From Paenibacillus faecis (GTDB lineage Bacteria > Bacillota > Bacilli > Paenibacillales > Paenibacillaceae), in NCBI RefSeq assembly GCF_008084145.1, contig NZ_VSDO01000006.1, positions 157,190 to 221,189 of the forward strand: 64,000 nucleotides of DNA, given 5' to 3'. Below, piece after piece: positions 9,085 to 17,939 of this stretch. Each line of letters starts with the position of its first letter. The stretch's first letter is position 1. The notes under the pieces were generated by a model that saw only the letters and a program-made list of their open reading frames with translations, was not told the origin of the DNA and searched no databases. The position numbers and the translations under genes were made by a program.

Positions 9085-9113
9085 AACAACAGATCCGTAG
9101 TATAAAAAAATAC

Positions 9114-9159
9114 CCGGTCTGCCAAGCAGGTTCACCGCTCCGGCAGGCCGGTTGTTTTT
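9114..9159 (+). terminator. Terminator after the GH127 gene
   Basis: Stem CCGGTCTGCC (9114-9123) pairs with GGCAGGCCGG (9142-9151) with one wobble pair, followed by TTGTTTTT. It separates the GH127 gene from the AraC gene. Confidence 0.85.
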
Positions 9160-9196
9160 ATGAAGCTTGCTATGTTAATTTTATTTTTACAGTTAT

Positions 9197-9213
9197 CTAT
9201 ATAACTTATATAG
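9197..9213. promoter_or_regulatory. Palindrome upstream of the AraC regulator
   Basis: CTATATAA-C-TTATATAG is a perfect 17-base palindrome, 16 bases upstream of the AraC-type start and next to its ribosome site. It may be an operator or simply an AT-rich promoter element. Confidence 0.4.
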
Positions 9214-9229
9214 AAAGGGGGCCACACGA

Positions 9230-10084
9230 ATGATTGCTTACAAACTGGCGGTTGACAAGCCTGTTGATCTGGAGATTACGGGGAAATTTGTTGCGCCGTC
9301 GCCGAACTGGGTGCATTTGAACCGGGTGCTGTGCGATTACGAGCTTATTGTTATGACCAGCGGCACATTATACATTGCCAGCAGCGAGCAGCGCTTTTCC
9401 GTGTCCAAAGGAGAATACCTGTTGCTCCCGCCGCTCGCGAAGCAGTATGGGTATAAAGCCTCCGAGTGCAGCTTCTACTGGCTGCATTTCTCTTCGGAGA
9501 ATGCCATCGAACTGACAGAGCCCGCCTCCGTTTCCCCTAGCGTAAGAGCTGGAGAAGTGATTCTGCCCCAGTCGGGAACACTTGGCAGCCTGGAAAAAAT
9601 CATCGTCATGATGAAGCAGCTTCAGGACTCCGTCCGCTGCTACAACGACAAGACGCTGAACAATTATATGTCCACCGTCATTTTGTGCGAGCTGTACAAC
9701 CAGGTCCTTTTCTCATCGCACCCTCCTGCCGGAAAAAGCAAACAGGAGCAGCTCTACAATGACATCGTGGATTATATCAAATGGAGCCGGAGCAAGCATA
9801 TCAAGGTGTCCCAAATCGCTGATTATTTTGGCTACAACGAGAAATACCTCTCTCATCTCTTCAGCACAATTTCCGGCACATCCCTGAAGCAGTATATCCT
9901 GCAGCAAAAGATGGAACTGGCCAAATTTCTGCTGACAGACACCAACCAAAATATTAACGAGGTCTCACTCCAGCTCGGTTATTCGGACTGCCATAATTTC
10001 ATGAAATCCTTCAAAAAGATCGTCGGCCTGACGCCTACCGACTTCCGCAACGCATATGCGAAGCGGCTGCTGTTCTATGAGTGA
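9230..10084 (+). CDS. AraC family transcriptional regulator
   Basis: 284 residues. The N-terminal cupin-like sensor (about 20-150; MTSGTLYIASSEQRFSVSKGEYLLLPP) is followed by two helix-turn-helix motifs (about 185-280; KVSQIADYFGYNEKYLSHLF, then SLQLGYSDCHNFMKSFKK). The start follows GAAAGGGGG. It lies directly behind the GH127 gene in the same direction, so it is the likely regulator of arabinoside use, although a terminator separates them. A hairpin at 10130-10149 ends the unit. Confidence 0.9.
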   Translation: MIAYKLAVDKPVDLEITGKFVAPSPNWVHLNRVLCDYELIVMTSGTLYIASSEQRFSVSKGEYLLLPPLAKQYGYKASECSFYWLHFSSENAIELTEPASVSPSVRAGEVILPQSGTLGSLEKIIVMMKQLQDSVRCYNDKTLNNYMSTVILCELYNQVLFSSHPPAGKSKQEQLYNDIVDYIKWSRSKHIKVSQIADYFGYNEKYLSHLFSTISGTSLKQYILQQKMELAKFLLTDTNQNINEVSLQLGYSDCHNFMKSFKKIVGLTPTDFRNAYAKRLLFYE

Positions 10085-10129
10085 GAGAGAACAATTTTAC
10101 AGACCGAAGAATGAATCCAACTGCTCCAC

Positions 10130-10160
10130 AGGGATGTTACTTCATCCCTATTTTCTTGTG
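10130..10160 (+). terminator. Terminator after the AraC gene
   Basis: AGGGATG (10130-10136) and CATCCCT (10143-10149) form a stem followed by ATTTTCTTGT. It lies between convergent genes. Confidence 0.7.
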
Positions 10161-10170
10161 TCGGGTTGTC

Positions 10171-10830
10171 TCAGTCCAAAAGCGTGTTTATGCGAATACG
10201 GTCAATCTTTGCATCTTTGATATGGAACGTCATTACATCCACATAGTTGGCCGGCGTATACCGGTATTCATCCTCCGCGCTGGTCGCTCCATTGCCCATT
10301 AGATTCCCTTCGGGATATGCTTTTTTAAGCTGCTCAAAACTGTCGCCGACTTTCATATTTCGGACTGTGGGATATTCAGGGGCTGTAATTTCAATCGAGG
10401 TTATATAGAAATCAGTACCTTCTCCTGTATTGAAGGTTTCGATTTCAAGCCCTGGAAAGGTGTATACAATTTTTGTGCGGCCAAGCAGCTGATCCATATT
10501 GGTCTTATCGTCTGCCGTATAGGTGTGGGATTTTTTCTCATCCGCTTTTCCCAGCATGCTTTCAAGCTTTGCATCGTCAACGATATCGGAAAGGGCAATG
10601 GTATTGTCCTTGTAGACGAAAGCCAGCTCTTTTAAAATTACATTCCCGTCCTTGGGAATCGTTCCTTCCTTGATTACGCCGGAATCGGCACTGCCGCCTT
10701 CCGGGTTACTGCCTGACGAAGGTACGGGAGCCTCCGGCGTACTCTCCCTGGTTCCCTGACATCCCGCCAATAAAGTCCCAAGAAGGACTATGGACAACAT
10801 TAGGGTTGCAGGTTTGCTTAATACTTTCAT
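10171..10830 (-). CDS. Predicted lipoprotein of unknown function
   Basis: 219 residues with a clear lipoprotein signal: MKVLSKPATLMLSIVLLGTLLAGC, lipobox LAGC, then a Ser/Pro/Gly linker to about residue 55. The rest is a soluble alpha/beta domain ending in a segment (VGDSFEQLKKAYPEGN) like those in Firmicute lipoproteins with a BLIP/SmpA-type fold; I do not assign a name. It follows the kinase gene by 82 bases on the same strand and could be a target or accessory of that two-component system. The ATG follows GGGAGGGG. Confidence 0.7.
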   Translation of the reverse strand: MKVLSKPATLMLSIVLLGTLLAGCQGTRESTPEAPVPSSGSNPEGGSADSGVIKEGTIPKDGNVILKELAFVYKDNTIALSDIVDDAKLESMLGKADEKKSHTYTADDKTNMDQLLGRTKIVYTFPGLEIETFNTGEGTDFYITSIEITAPEYPTVRNMKVGDSFEQLKKAYPEGNLMGNGATSAEDEYRYTPANYVDVMTFHIKDAKIDRIRINTLLD

Positions 10831-10912
10831 ACGGGTCCCCTCCCAAACTGATTTCTTAATTTTATGAAGTCATCATATGAAAACAAATGATTAGTCTAAT
10901 CACAATCTTGTA

Positions 10913-12328
10913 TCATTCTTGTAACTTCAATGCTAAAGGAAGAAGGATGGACACGGTGGTCCCAACGCCCACTTTGCTTTCAATCTCCAATTTCCCGTCA
11001 AATTTCTCAACGATTTCTTTGCATATAGAGAGTCCCAATCCTGAACCTTTGGCCACGTGAGCATTTTCCGCCCGATAAAATCTTTCCTGCACCCGGGCAA
11101 TTTCATCTTCACGGATCCCGACGCCTTCGTCCCTTATTTGGATGACCGCCTTCTCCTCCCTGATAAACGTCTCGATTCTAACCTGTGTGCCGCCTCGGGA
11201 ATACTTTAAGGCGTTATCTACAATATTTGCGGCCGCATGCGACATCAGGGTTGGATTGACGCAGGCGAAGACCGGTTTCCCCGGCTTGAAGTCAAGCAAA
11301 ATGTCTTGGTCTTCCGCTTTTGATCTCATTTCTGCGGCCACACGTTCGGTTAACACGGTTAAATCCGTCTTTTCCTTACCCATTTCATCCGAACCTGCCT
11401 TGTCAAACCGGGATAACAGCAGCAACTCATTGATAAGCAGGGTCAGCCTGTCCGATTCATTTACAAGATGAGCATAGATCTTTTGTAATTCCTTGTCCTC
11501 ATTTTCTTCTTCATATAAATATTGGGAAAATCCTCGGATGGCCGCAAGCGGTGTTTTCAGTTCATGAGAAACATTCGAAACAAACTGCTTCTGGTGCTGG
11601 ATATACTCATTTAATTGAATGCCCATCCGGTTTAGTCCAGCGGCCAGCATCCCGAGCTCGTCTTTTCTGTTCAAATTTACCTGCTGAAACTGCTGTTTGG
11701 AGAATTTCTCCGTGGCCCCAAGCAGATATTTGATCGGTTTTGTTGTATTACGGGCAATAAATAAGCTTGCTAATGTAATCAGAAATAGAAATCCTGCTGC
11801 CCCGGCAAGCAAGATATACCGGATTTGATCCATCATCACGTAGAAATATGAAATGTCCTCCACAAATTCGAATACAAAGCTGTTTTGATAATATTTATCT
11901 TGAATAGGCACTGTAAAATAGAGCAATTTAGCATCGGTGATGGTGTACGCATAATTCCCTTTGAGGGCCTTTTGAAGGTTTCCCTGAAAAATTAGAGGAG
12001 TTCCATCGTTGATGACAATGCCGTCGACGGCCCATCCCAATAGCTTCTCACTGCTGTCGTAGATCCGCACTTCCTGGCCTGCAGATTTCAGCCTTTCCAA
12101 AGCGATTCTCGCCACCTCTGCAGCCGGTTCCTCGGCCGCCGTTCTATCCTGCATGGCGAGGGTTTCTCTAAAGGACAGCTCATACAAGTCGGCCTGCTTC
12201 ATCATTTTCTTCTCTATCGTCACAAAACTAAAGTAGTCGATAGCTTTGTTCACGGAAATAATAATAATGGCAAAGGATAATACGGAGAAAAATAAATAAT
12301 TCAACAGCAGCCGGGTTGCATATTTCAG
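10913..12328 (-). CDS. Membrane sensor histidine kinase, probable CTG start
   Basis: Order of parts: TM1 (YLFFSVLSFAIIIISV), an extracytoplasmic sensor (about 45-170), TM2, HAMP, HisKA with VSHELKTPLAAIRGF, and HATPase with N (NIVDNALKYS), G1 (DEGVGI) and G2 (GSGLGLSI) boxes. The first standard start in this frame is the TTG at 12304, inside the TM1 region and without a ribosome site. A CTG at 12328 lies 9 bases after GGAGG (12338-12342) and overlaps the regulator's stop as CTGA. It would add eight residues (LKYATRLL) before that TTG and give 471 residues, so I prefer it. It pairs with the upstream OmpR-type regulator. Confidence 0.85.
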   Translation of the reverse strand: MKYATRLLLNYLFFSVLSFAIIIISVNKAIDYFSFVTIEKKMMKQADLYELSFRETLAMQDRTAAEEPAAEVARIALERLKSAGQEVRIYDSSEKLLGWAVDGIVINDGTPLIFQGNLQKALKGNYAYTITDAKLLYFTVPIQDKYYQNSFVFEFVEDISYFYVMMDQIRYILLAGAAGFLFLITLASLFIARNTTKPIKYLLGATEKFSKQQFQQVNLNRKDELGMLAAGLNRMGIQLNEYIQHQKQFVSNVSHELKTPLAAIRGFSQYLYEEENEDKELQKIYAHLVNESDRLTLLINELLLLSRFDKAGSDEMGKEKTDLTVLTERVAAEMRSKAEDQDILLDFKPGKPVFACVNPTLMSHAAANIVDNALKYSRGGTQVRIETFIREEKAVIQIRDEGVGIREDEIARVQERFYRAENAHVAKGSGLGLSICKEIVEKFDGKLEIESKVGVGTTVSILLPLALKLQE

Positions 12329-13023
12329 TTGGAGCCACCTCCAAGCTGGTAGCCGAAGCCGTAGACGGTTTTCACATATTTGGGGTTTTCCGTGTCGTCC
12401 TCCAGCTTCTTTCTTAACCGCATGATGGTCATATCCACGCTACGGCTGTCTCCCAAATAATCAAAGCCCCAAACGAGCTCCAGAAGTTCATCCCGTGTAA
12501 AAACTTTTCCCGGCCTTTTAAGCAGCGTCTCCAGAATTTTAAATTCTTTAGCGGTCAGGGAAACCGGCGCCCCGTTCTTAAGCACCACTTTTCTGTCCAG
12601 ATCAAGTGCCAAGTCCCTATAATACATCGGTTGATCTTCCCCTAATGTATTCGGATCGTTGTTTTCATATCTCCTGAGGACCACTTTAATTCTTGCAATA
12701 AGCTCCCGGTTATCAAAAGGTTTGGTCAGATAATCTTCCGCACCGAGCTCCAGTCCTAACACTTTATCTATAATCTCATTCTTCGCCGATAACATAATGA
12801 CAGGAATAGCTTGTTTATTGGTGATTTCTTTACATAAATCATACCCCGAGTAGTCCGGCAGCATTAAATCCAGTAAAACCAGGTTCGGTTTGAAGGAGTC
12901 CAACTCCTTGAGCCCCTTACCTCCGTCTTCCGCTGTCCGCACCATAAAATTTTCCCTTTTGAGCACAAGCTCAATTAAATCTCTGAGGGCTGCTTCATCA
13001 TCAATGACAAGAATCTTTTTCAC
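12325..13023 (-). CDS. OmpR/PhoB-family response regulator
   Basis: 232 residues. The receiver domain (1-120) has the acidic pair DDE at 8-10, the phospho-acceptor in LLDLMLPD near residue 52 and the conserved LTKPF lysine. A winged-helix DNA-binding domain (about 135-230) ends YVKTVYGFGYQL. The start is GTG at 13023 behind GAGGAGG. It is the first gene of a regulator-kinase operon and overlaps the kinase by 4 bases if the kinase starts at CTG. Target genes are unknown; the lipoprotein downstream is the nearest candidate. Confidence 0.93.
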   Translation of the reverse strand: MKKILVIDDEAALRDLIELVLKRENFMVRTAEDGGKGLKELDSFKPNLVLLDLMLPDYSGYDLCKEITNKQAIPVIMLSAKNEIIDKVLGLELGAEDYLTKPFDNRELIARIKVVLRRYENNDPNTLGEDQPMYYRDLALDLDRKVVLKNGAPVSLTAKEFKILETLLKRPGKVFTRDELLELVWGFDYLGDSRSVDMTIMRLRKKLEDDTENPKYVKTVYGFGYQLGGGSN

Positions 13024-13323
13024 GCGATCCCTCCTCTTCTTACAGAGTTATTGTTATCGTAATCAAATACATGGTTAAACACCAGTCTCAGTCTCAATCT
13101 TAACCTTATTTTTTATCTCGAAACCTATACCTACTTTCAGGTGGTGATCGATCTATTAATAAAGAGCCATGCAAATACGCACGGCTCTTTATTGTCTTGC
13201 TGTTTTGTTTTCCCATTTGGCGCTAATCAAAAGACTTAATACGGTTCGAAGCAAACAACTCATGAACATGGTGATCAGGTTGAAAAAAGGCTTTTCATCA
13301 CGTATCTCCCCTTCTTTATGTCA
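13024..13323. other. Intergenic region with one terminator
   Basis: These 300 bases hold the leader of the response regulator and the terminator at 13158-13193. I see no gene in either half. Confidence 0.6.
13158..13193 (-). terminator. Terminator after the sugar operon
   Basis: Perfect stem AATAAAGAGCC (13158-13168) and GGCTCTTTATT (13183-13193). It lies downstream of the minus-strand MDR dehydrogenase and upstream of the response regulator promoter. Confidence 0.8.
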
Positions 13324-14331
13324 TCAAAAATACTTGATCAACGTGGCCAGGGCCCCTCGAGCCGAGTCGGATTGATAATTTCCATAGGCTTCAAACGCTT
13401 CGTCCAACGCAAACATATGCGTGATAGCAGGATTTACCGTAATTCGCTGATCAGCAAGCAGCCTGACGTACTCATCCATATTTCTTCCTTCCGTCCAACG
13501 CACGAAACCGATGGGATAATCCTGATTGTTCTTCTCGTACTGCATATCGTACCTTCCCGGCCCGCCCGCTCTCGAGATCAGGACCTGGGCTTCTTTGCGA
13601 AACATCAAATCTCTTGAAAACTTCATGGACAAATCACCGACGATCACGACTTTTCCCCGGTCACGAAGCCATTCAAGCGACTTGTTGATCAGCATTTCTC
13701 CAGGTCCGCCGGCACATAAGAGAATGGAATCGAATCCGTACCCCCCCGTTTCGTTCACCACAAAACGATCCACTTCCTCTTCACTTGAAAAGCTCGCTTG
13801 AATGCCCATCTGCTCCTGAAGCAGCTGAACCCGAGCTTCGCTCAGATCATATGCAGCAGTGTGGCATGCAGCAGCAGCGGCAATTTGGGCCACAAGATTT
13901 CCGAGAATACCCAGTCCAACGACAAGCACCTTGTCGCCGAACCTCACGTCGGCTGTACGCAGGGCATGTATGGCAATGGCCCCGAGCCCTGTAAATGCGG
14001 CCTCCTCAGGTTTGACATGATAAGGCACTTTGGTTACCAGATTGGTCGGTACCGAAATCACCTCTGCGTGTCTTACGTAGGGCACACCGTAACAAGCCAC
14101 TCGGTCTCCCGGGAAAATATCTCTGACTTCACTTCCCGTTTTTTCCACAATCCCAACAGCGCTATAGCCAAGGTATACGGGAGATACGCCTGATCTCTTA
14201 ATCGCGCTCATCTCCGTACCGGGACTAATCGCCGAATATTCGGTTCTCACTTGGACATGTCGTTTGTTCAGTGCGGGGATATCCGCTTGCAGTATCGTAA
14301 CTTTTCCTTCCTTCGCAGCAACGATTTTCAT
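13324..14331 (-). CDS. Medium-chain dehydrogenase/reductase (zinc-type alcohol dehydrogenase-like)
   Basis: 335 residues. An N-terminal GroES-like domain carries SPGTEMSAIKRSG and LGYSAVGIVE, and a Rossmann domain (about 130-270) carries VVGLGILGN. The classical Cys and His-Glu catalytic-zinc residues of alcohol dehydrogenases are not evident at the N-terminus, as in the sugar-related MDR subgroup, so zinc use is doubtful. It is the last gene of the oxidoreductase/ABC importer operon and probably oxidises or reduces the imported sugar derivative. The ATG at 14331 follows GGAGGAG. Confidence 0.8.
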   Translation of the reverse strand: MKIVAAKEGKVTILQADIPALNKRHVQVRTEYSAISPGTEMSAIKRSGVSPVYLGYSAVGIVEKTGSEVRDIFPGDRVACYGVPYVRHAEVISVPTNLVTKVPYHVKPEEAAFTGLGAIAIHALRTADVRFGDKVLVVGLGILGNLVAQIAAAAACHTAAYDLSEARVQLLQEQMGIQASFSSEEEVDRFVVNETGGYGFDSILLCAGGPGEMLINKSLEWLRDRGKVVIVGDLSMKFSRDLMFRKEAQVLISRAGGPGRYDMQYEKNNQDYPIGFVRWTEGRNMDEYVRLLADQRITVNPAITHMFALDEAFEAYGNYQSDSARGALATLIKYF

Positions 14332-14357
14332 TAGATAGAGCTCCTCCTTATGTCGAT

Positions 14358-15221
14358 TTAGCCTTTTTCCGAACCGAGCATCACACCTTTGGCAAAATAC
14401 TTCTGGGCAAACGGATAGATGAGCAGAACAGGGATCATGGAAAGCACGATCGTCGCATTTTTGATGGACTGAGGGGCAAGAGCCGAACGGTCGACAAGTC
14501 CCGCGTCGTTTTCCGCGCTGTAGATTAGCATATCCCGCAGCACGACCTGCAAAGGATATTTATCCGGATCGTTCAAGTAAATCAGCGGCAGGAAAAAGCT
14601 GTTCCAGTGACCCATGAAATAAAAAAGTCCGATAGAAGCAAGCGCAGGCTTGGATAAAGGAATGACAATGTTGAACAGAATGCGGTATTCGGAGGCTCCG
14701 TCGATCAGGGCCGCTTCGCGTATCTGGGAAGACATGTTTTCGTAAAAGCTTTTTAGAATAATCAGTTCCATGGTCCAGATGGCATTGGGAAGTACGAGTG
14801 CCCAAACCGAATCTGTTAACCCCAACTGCTGCACGACTACATAAGTGGGTATAATGCCGGGATTCAGGAACATGGTTAGAACGATGGCCAGCATAAAAAA
14901 CTTGCGTCCGAAAAATCCTTTTTGGGACAAGGGATACGCGGCAACAGCCGTGATAAGTAAATTCACAAACGTGCCGAATGCCGTATAAAAAACAGAATTC
15001 AGATAGGCTCTTGGAATCGTGTCATTTTTAAGCACCTCGGCATAAGCTTCAAGGTTCAGACCTTTCGGGAAAAGAAACACCCTACCTTGAACGACTGCTG
15101 CTGTATCGCTCAAAGAAACGGCCGTAATGTACACAATGGGATAGAGTGTCGCTATAGCAACAAGACAGAGTATCAGCGTGTTAAAAACACCAAAAACAGA
15201 TATTTTGCGTTCTCCTACCAT
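14358..15221 (-). CDS. Sugar ABC transporter permease, LplC/YtcP type
   Basis: 287 residues with six predicted membrane helices. The cytoplasmic EAA loop reads EAALIDGASEYRILFNIVIP, the site that contacts the ATPase. The N-terminus and a C-terminus ending GVMLGSEKG are typical of LplC-type permeases. It overlaps the LplB-type permease gene by 7 bases. No ATPase gene lies in the operon; these importers usually share an MsmX-type ATPase encoded elsewhere. Confidence 0.92.
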   Translation of the reverse strand: MVGERKISVFGVFNTLILCLVAIATLYPIVYITAVSLSDTAAVVQGRVFLFPKGLNLEAYAEVLKNDTIPRAYLNSVFYTAFGTFVNLLITAVAAYPLSQKGFFGRKFFMLAIVLTMFLNPGIIPTYVVVQQLGLTDSVWALVLPNAIWTMELIILKSFYENMSSQIREAALIDGASEYRILFNIVIPLSKPALASIGLFYFMGHWNSFFLPLIYLNDPDKYPLQVVLRDMLIYSAENDAGLVDRSALAPQSIKNATIVLSMIPVLLIYPFAQKYFAKGVMLGSEKG

Positions 15222-16192
15222 AAGCCGTTTCCTCCCAGCCGTTTGCTGATCGCATTGGCGGACAGCAGCATCACCATGGCCACGAGCGCCTCGAACAGCC
15301 CTACTGCGGCCGCATAACTGTAATTCGATTCAAGCAGTCCTTTACGGTACACATACGTTGAAAATACATCGGCAACATTATAGGTCATCGGATTGTAGAG
15401 CAGCAGTACTTTCTCGTAACCGACGCGAATCAAGGAGCCGGTTTTCAATATAAACATGATGAGCATCGTGGGAAACAATCCGGGAAGCGTGATATGGCGG
15501 ATCATATGGAAACGGCTGGCGCCGTCCACCTTGGCGGCTTCATAGAGCGTGGGGCTGATTCCCGCAATCGCCGCCAGATAAATGATCGATTCGTATCCTG
15601 CGTTCGCCCATATTTCCGAAATAACATAAATCGGACGGAACCAACCCGGATCAACGAGAAAATACTTTTTCTCGAAACCGAACGCAGCCAGTACTTGATT
15701 CAAAATACCATGGTTCGGAGAAAGGAAATCGATAATCATGCTGCTGATAATGACCACGGACAAAAATGCCGGCAAATAACTGAAGGTTTGAACGGACTTT
15801 TTAAACCATTTGTTTCTAACTTCGTTCAGCAGAAGGGCAAGCATGATTGGAAAAGGAAAGCCAAAAATGAGCGTATACAACCCAAGGAGCAGCGTGTTCC
15901 GGAACAGCATCCAGAAGTCTTGGTTCGTAAAAAACTTGATGAAATGCTCAAATCCCACCCATTCGCTGCCAAGCACTCCTGTAAACACGCTGTAGTCTTT
16001 GAAGGCAATAATCAGTCCATATAGCGGCCCGTAACGAAAGATGACGTAGAATAGGATGCAAGGTAGAAACAGCAGAAGCAGTTGCCTGTCGCGTTTCATA
16101 TGATTCCACGTTTTTCCAAGCCGGCTTCTGAAGCTCTTCTTTGGCACTTCTTTATGGTAAACTGCCGAATGTCCCGTACCGATGTCTGCCAT
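15215..16192 (-). CDS. Sugar ABC transporter permease, LplB type
   Basis: 325 residues with a cytoplasmic N-terminus of about 40 residues and six membrane helices. The phrase YGPLYGLIIAFKDYSVF is characteristic of LplB/YteP proteins. The EAA loop is EAAKVDGASRFHMIRHITLP. It forms the channel heterodimer with the next gene and receives substrate from the lipoprotein encoded upstream at 16281-17870. Confidence 0.92.
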   Translation of the reverse strand: MADIGTGHSAVYHKEVPKKSFRSRLGKTWNHMKRDRQLLLLFLPCILFYVIFRYGPLYGLIIAFKDYSVFTGVLGSEWVGFEHFIKFFTNQDFWMLFRNTLLLGLYTLIFGFPFPIMLALLLNEVRNKWFKKSVQTFSYLPAFLSVVIISSMIIDFLSPNHGILNQVLAAFGFEKKYFLVDPGWFRPIYVISEIWANAGYESIIYLAAIAGISPTLYEAAKVDGASRFHMIRHITLPGLFPTMLIMFILKTGSLIRVGYEKVLLLYNPMTYNVADVFSTYVYRKGLLESNYSYAAAVGLFEALVAMVMLLSANAISKRLGGNGLW

Positions 16193-16280
16193 AAGATTTT
16201 CGCCTCCAATCCTTTTTCCCGCAAGGAGGGAATCGTTCCATGCCTCGTCCCCTCCAGTTGATTCACAGGTTTAAGGCCTT

Positions 16281-17870
16281 TTATTTGGACTCATCGTATC
16301 TTTTTTGAGCTTCATTATAGATCGTCATCAGTTCCTCCACGCCGCCTTTGCTGATTTGGCCTTTGAAATCCTCCCACTCGGCATCTCCGTAGCTGGCGTC
16401 AAGAATATATTTCGCGTTAAATTCCTCAGCCGATTTTTGCAGCGATGTCTGCAGCTCGGCGATCTTGGAAGTTTCTTCGTCCGTAAAATTAAGGATAGGA
16501 TCAAGTGGTTCGAACCGATTCTCGTTCACGATTTTATCCTGCGCCTCCTGCTCTTTTTCCGAGAAACGATAGTAGATGCTTCGATGGTCCGGTCTTAGGT
16601 AAGCTCCTTCCAGCCACATGGCATACCGATCCTCCAGCACGGTAATATCGACAAGCGGAAGATCCTTCAGTTCCGGGTAGACCGGATATCCGTCCTCGCC
16701 CCATTCGAAGTTAACCCCTTCCACCCCGATGGTCATCAGTTCACTCCCGGATGGGCTGGTTAGATAGTCGAGCAGTTTGAGTGAGGTTTCTGTATTTTTG
16801 TTCTTGGCTACGGCAACGCTGAAATCCGAAACTTCTGGCAGGGTTCTGACATTGCCGGTCGGTCCCACGGGGTTTGCATACCTGAGGTCATAGTCCGGAT
16901 TTTGCCCTTTGATCTGGTTGTAGAAGAGATCAAGGCGTCCAATCCAGTCAAACGTGACAAACGATTTGTCCGTCGTCATCTTGGTCGTCCAGGAATCCTG
17001 CGTGTCCGTCAAAAATTCCGGATCGAGCAGTTCTTCATTGTACAGCTTTTTCATGAAATCGAGCATGTCTCTATGCTCTTGCTGTACTGCGGCGTACTTC
17101 CAGATTCCATCTTTTTCATCGTAATAGGCCGGGTACTGATCCGTATTGCCGAGCCCCCAGCCGAAGGCCCAATCTCTGAAGATATTGGCCATGCTTTTGG
17201 ATGCATAGGGGTAAGAATCGGGGTAAGCTTCTTTTACTTTTTTCAAAGCTTCGTAAAACTCGTTCGTGTTCGTCCATTCCTTAATGCCTAGCTCATCAAA
17301 GATATCTTTCCTGTACATGAATCCGTGATTTACTTTTCGATTGAGGTTATATATAGGCCAGGTATATATGTTGCCGGCTTCATCGCCGAAGGATTTGATG
17401 ACCCAGTCGTTTTCTTCCATATATAGCTTTTTGAAGTTAGGGAGCTGATCCGCGTATTCATTGATGGCCGCTACACCTTTTTGTTTGCCGATTTTTTTGA
17501 GTTCGGCCGGTTTTAACCCTGTAAAAATGTCCGGCAGCTTACCGGATGCCACAATGACTTTTAATTTATCCTGGTAGGTTTGTGGGGAATAGGTTTGGAA
17601 GTTCACTTTAATACCGGTCCGTTTTTCAAGCTCCTGGACAACCAGTTTGCTCGGACCGAGATCTTTCGCGTTGCTTGGCAGCATGTACGTGATGGTCGTC
17701 GGCTCATCTACAAGAGGCAAAGTCAAGCCGCCTGTATCACCGTACTTTCCGGGCTCCTGGGGCGGCAAGGCGGCGGAACCGCCTTTGTCCGTACCGCTGC
17801 TGCATGCGGCAAGGATCGAGGTTAACAGCGTGGTCGCAAGCAGCATGGAAATCCTCTTTTTCAGCTTCAT
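16281..17870 (-). CDS. Extracellular solute-binding lipoprotein, LplA type
   Basis: About 529 residues, with signal MKLKKRISMLLATTLLTSILAAC and lipobox LAAC. The long mature protein, with motifs such as DIFTGLKPAELKKIGKQKG and NENRFEPLDP, matches the LplA group used for pectic, xylan-derived and related oligosaccharides rather than the shorter MalE type. The ATG at 17870 has GGAGG upstream; an in-frame TTG one codon earlier is less likely. The ligand cannot be read from sequence; the flanking Gfo/Idh and MDR oxidoreductases suggest a sugar acid or cyclitol-like compound. Confidence 0.92.
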   Translation of the reverse strand: MKLKKRISMLLATTLLTSILAACSSGTDKGGSAALPPQEPGKYGDTGGLTLPLVDEPTTITYMLPSNAKDLGPSKLVVQELEKRTGIKVNFQTYSPQTYQDKLKVIVASGKLPDIFTGLKPAELKKIGKQKGVAAINEYADQLPNFKKLYMEENDWVIKSFGDEAGNIYTWPIYNLNRKVNHGFMYRKDIFDELGIKEWTNTNEFYEALKKVKEAYPDSYPYASKSMANIFRDWAFGWGLGNTDQYPAYYDEKDGIWKYAAVQQEHRDMLDFMKKLYNEELLDPEFLTDTQDSWTTKMTTDKSFVTFDWIGRLDLFYNQIKGQNPDYDLRYANPVGPTGNVRTLPEVSDFSVAVAKNKNTETSLKLLDYLTSPSGSELMTIGVEGVNFEWGEDGYPVYPELKDLPLVDITVLEDRYAMWLEGAYLRPDHRSIYYRFSEKEQEAQDKIVNENRFEPLDPILNFTDEETSKIAELQTSLQKSAEEFNAKYILDASYGDAEWEDFKGQISKGGVEELMTIYNEAQKRYDESK

Positions 17871-17939
17871 CAAACATTCCTCCTTCAGATAGGTGGATCT
17901 GATTCACTAGAACAAGGGGTCAATCCGTATAAGGCCTAA

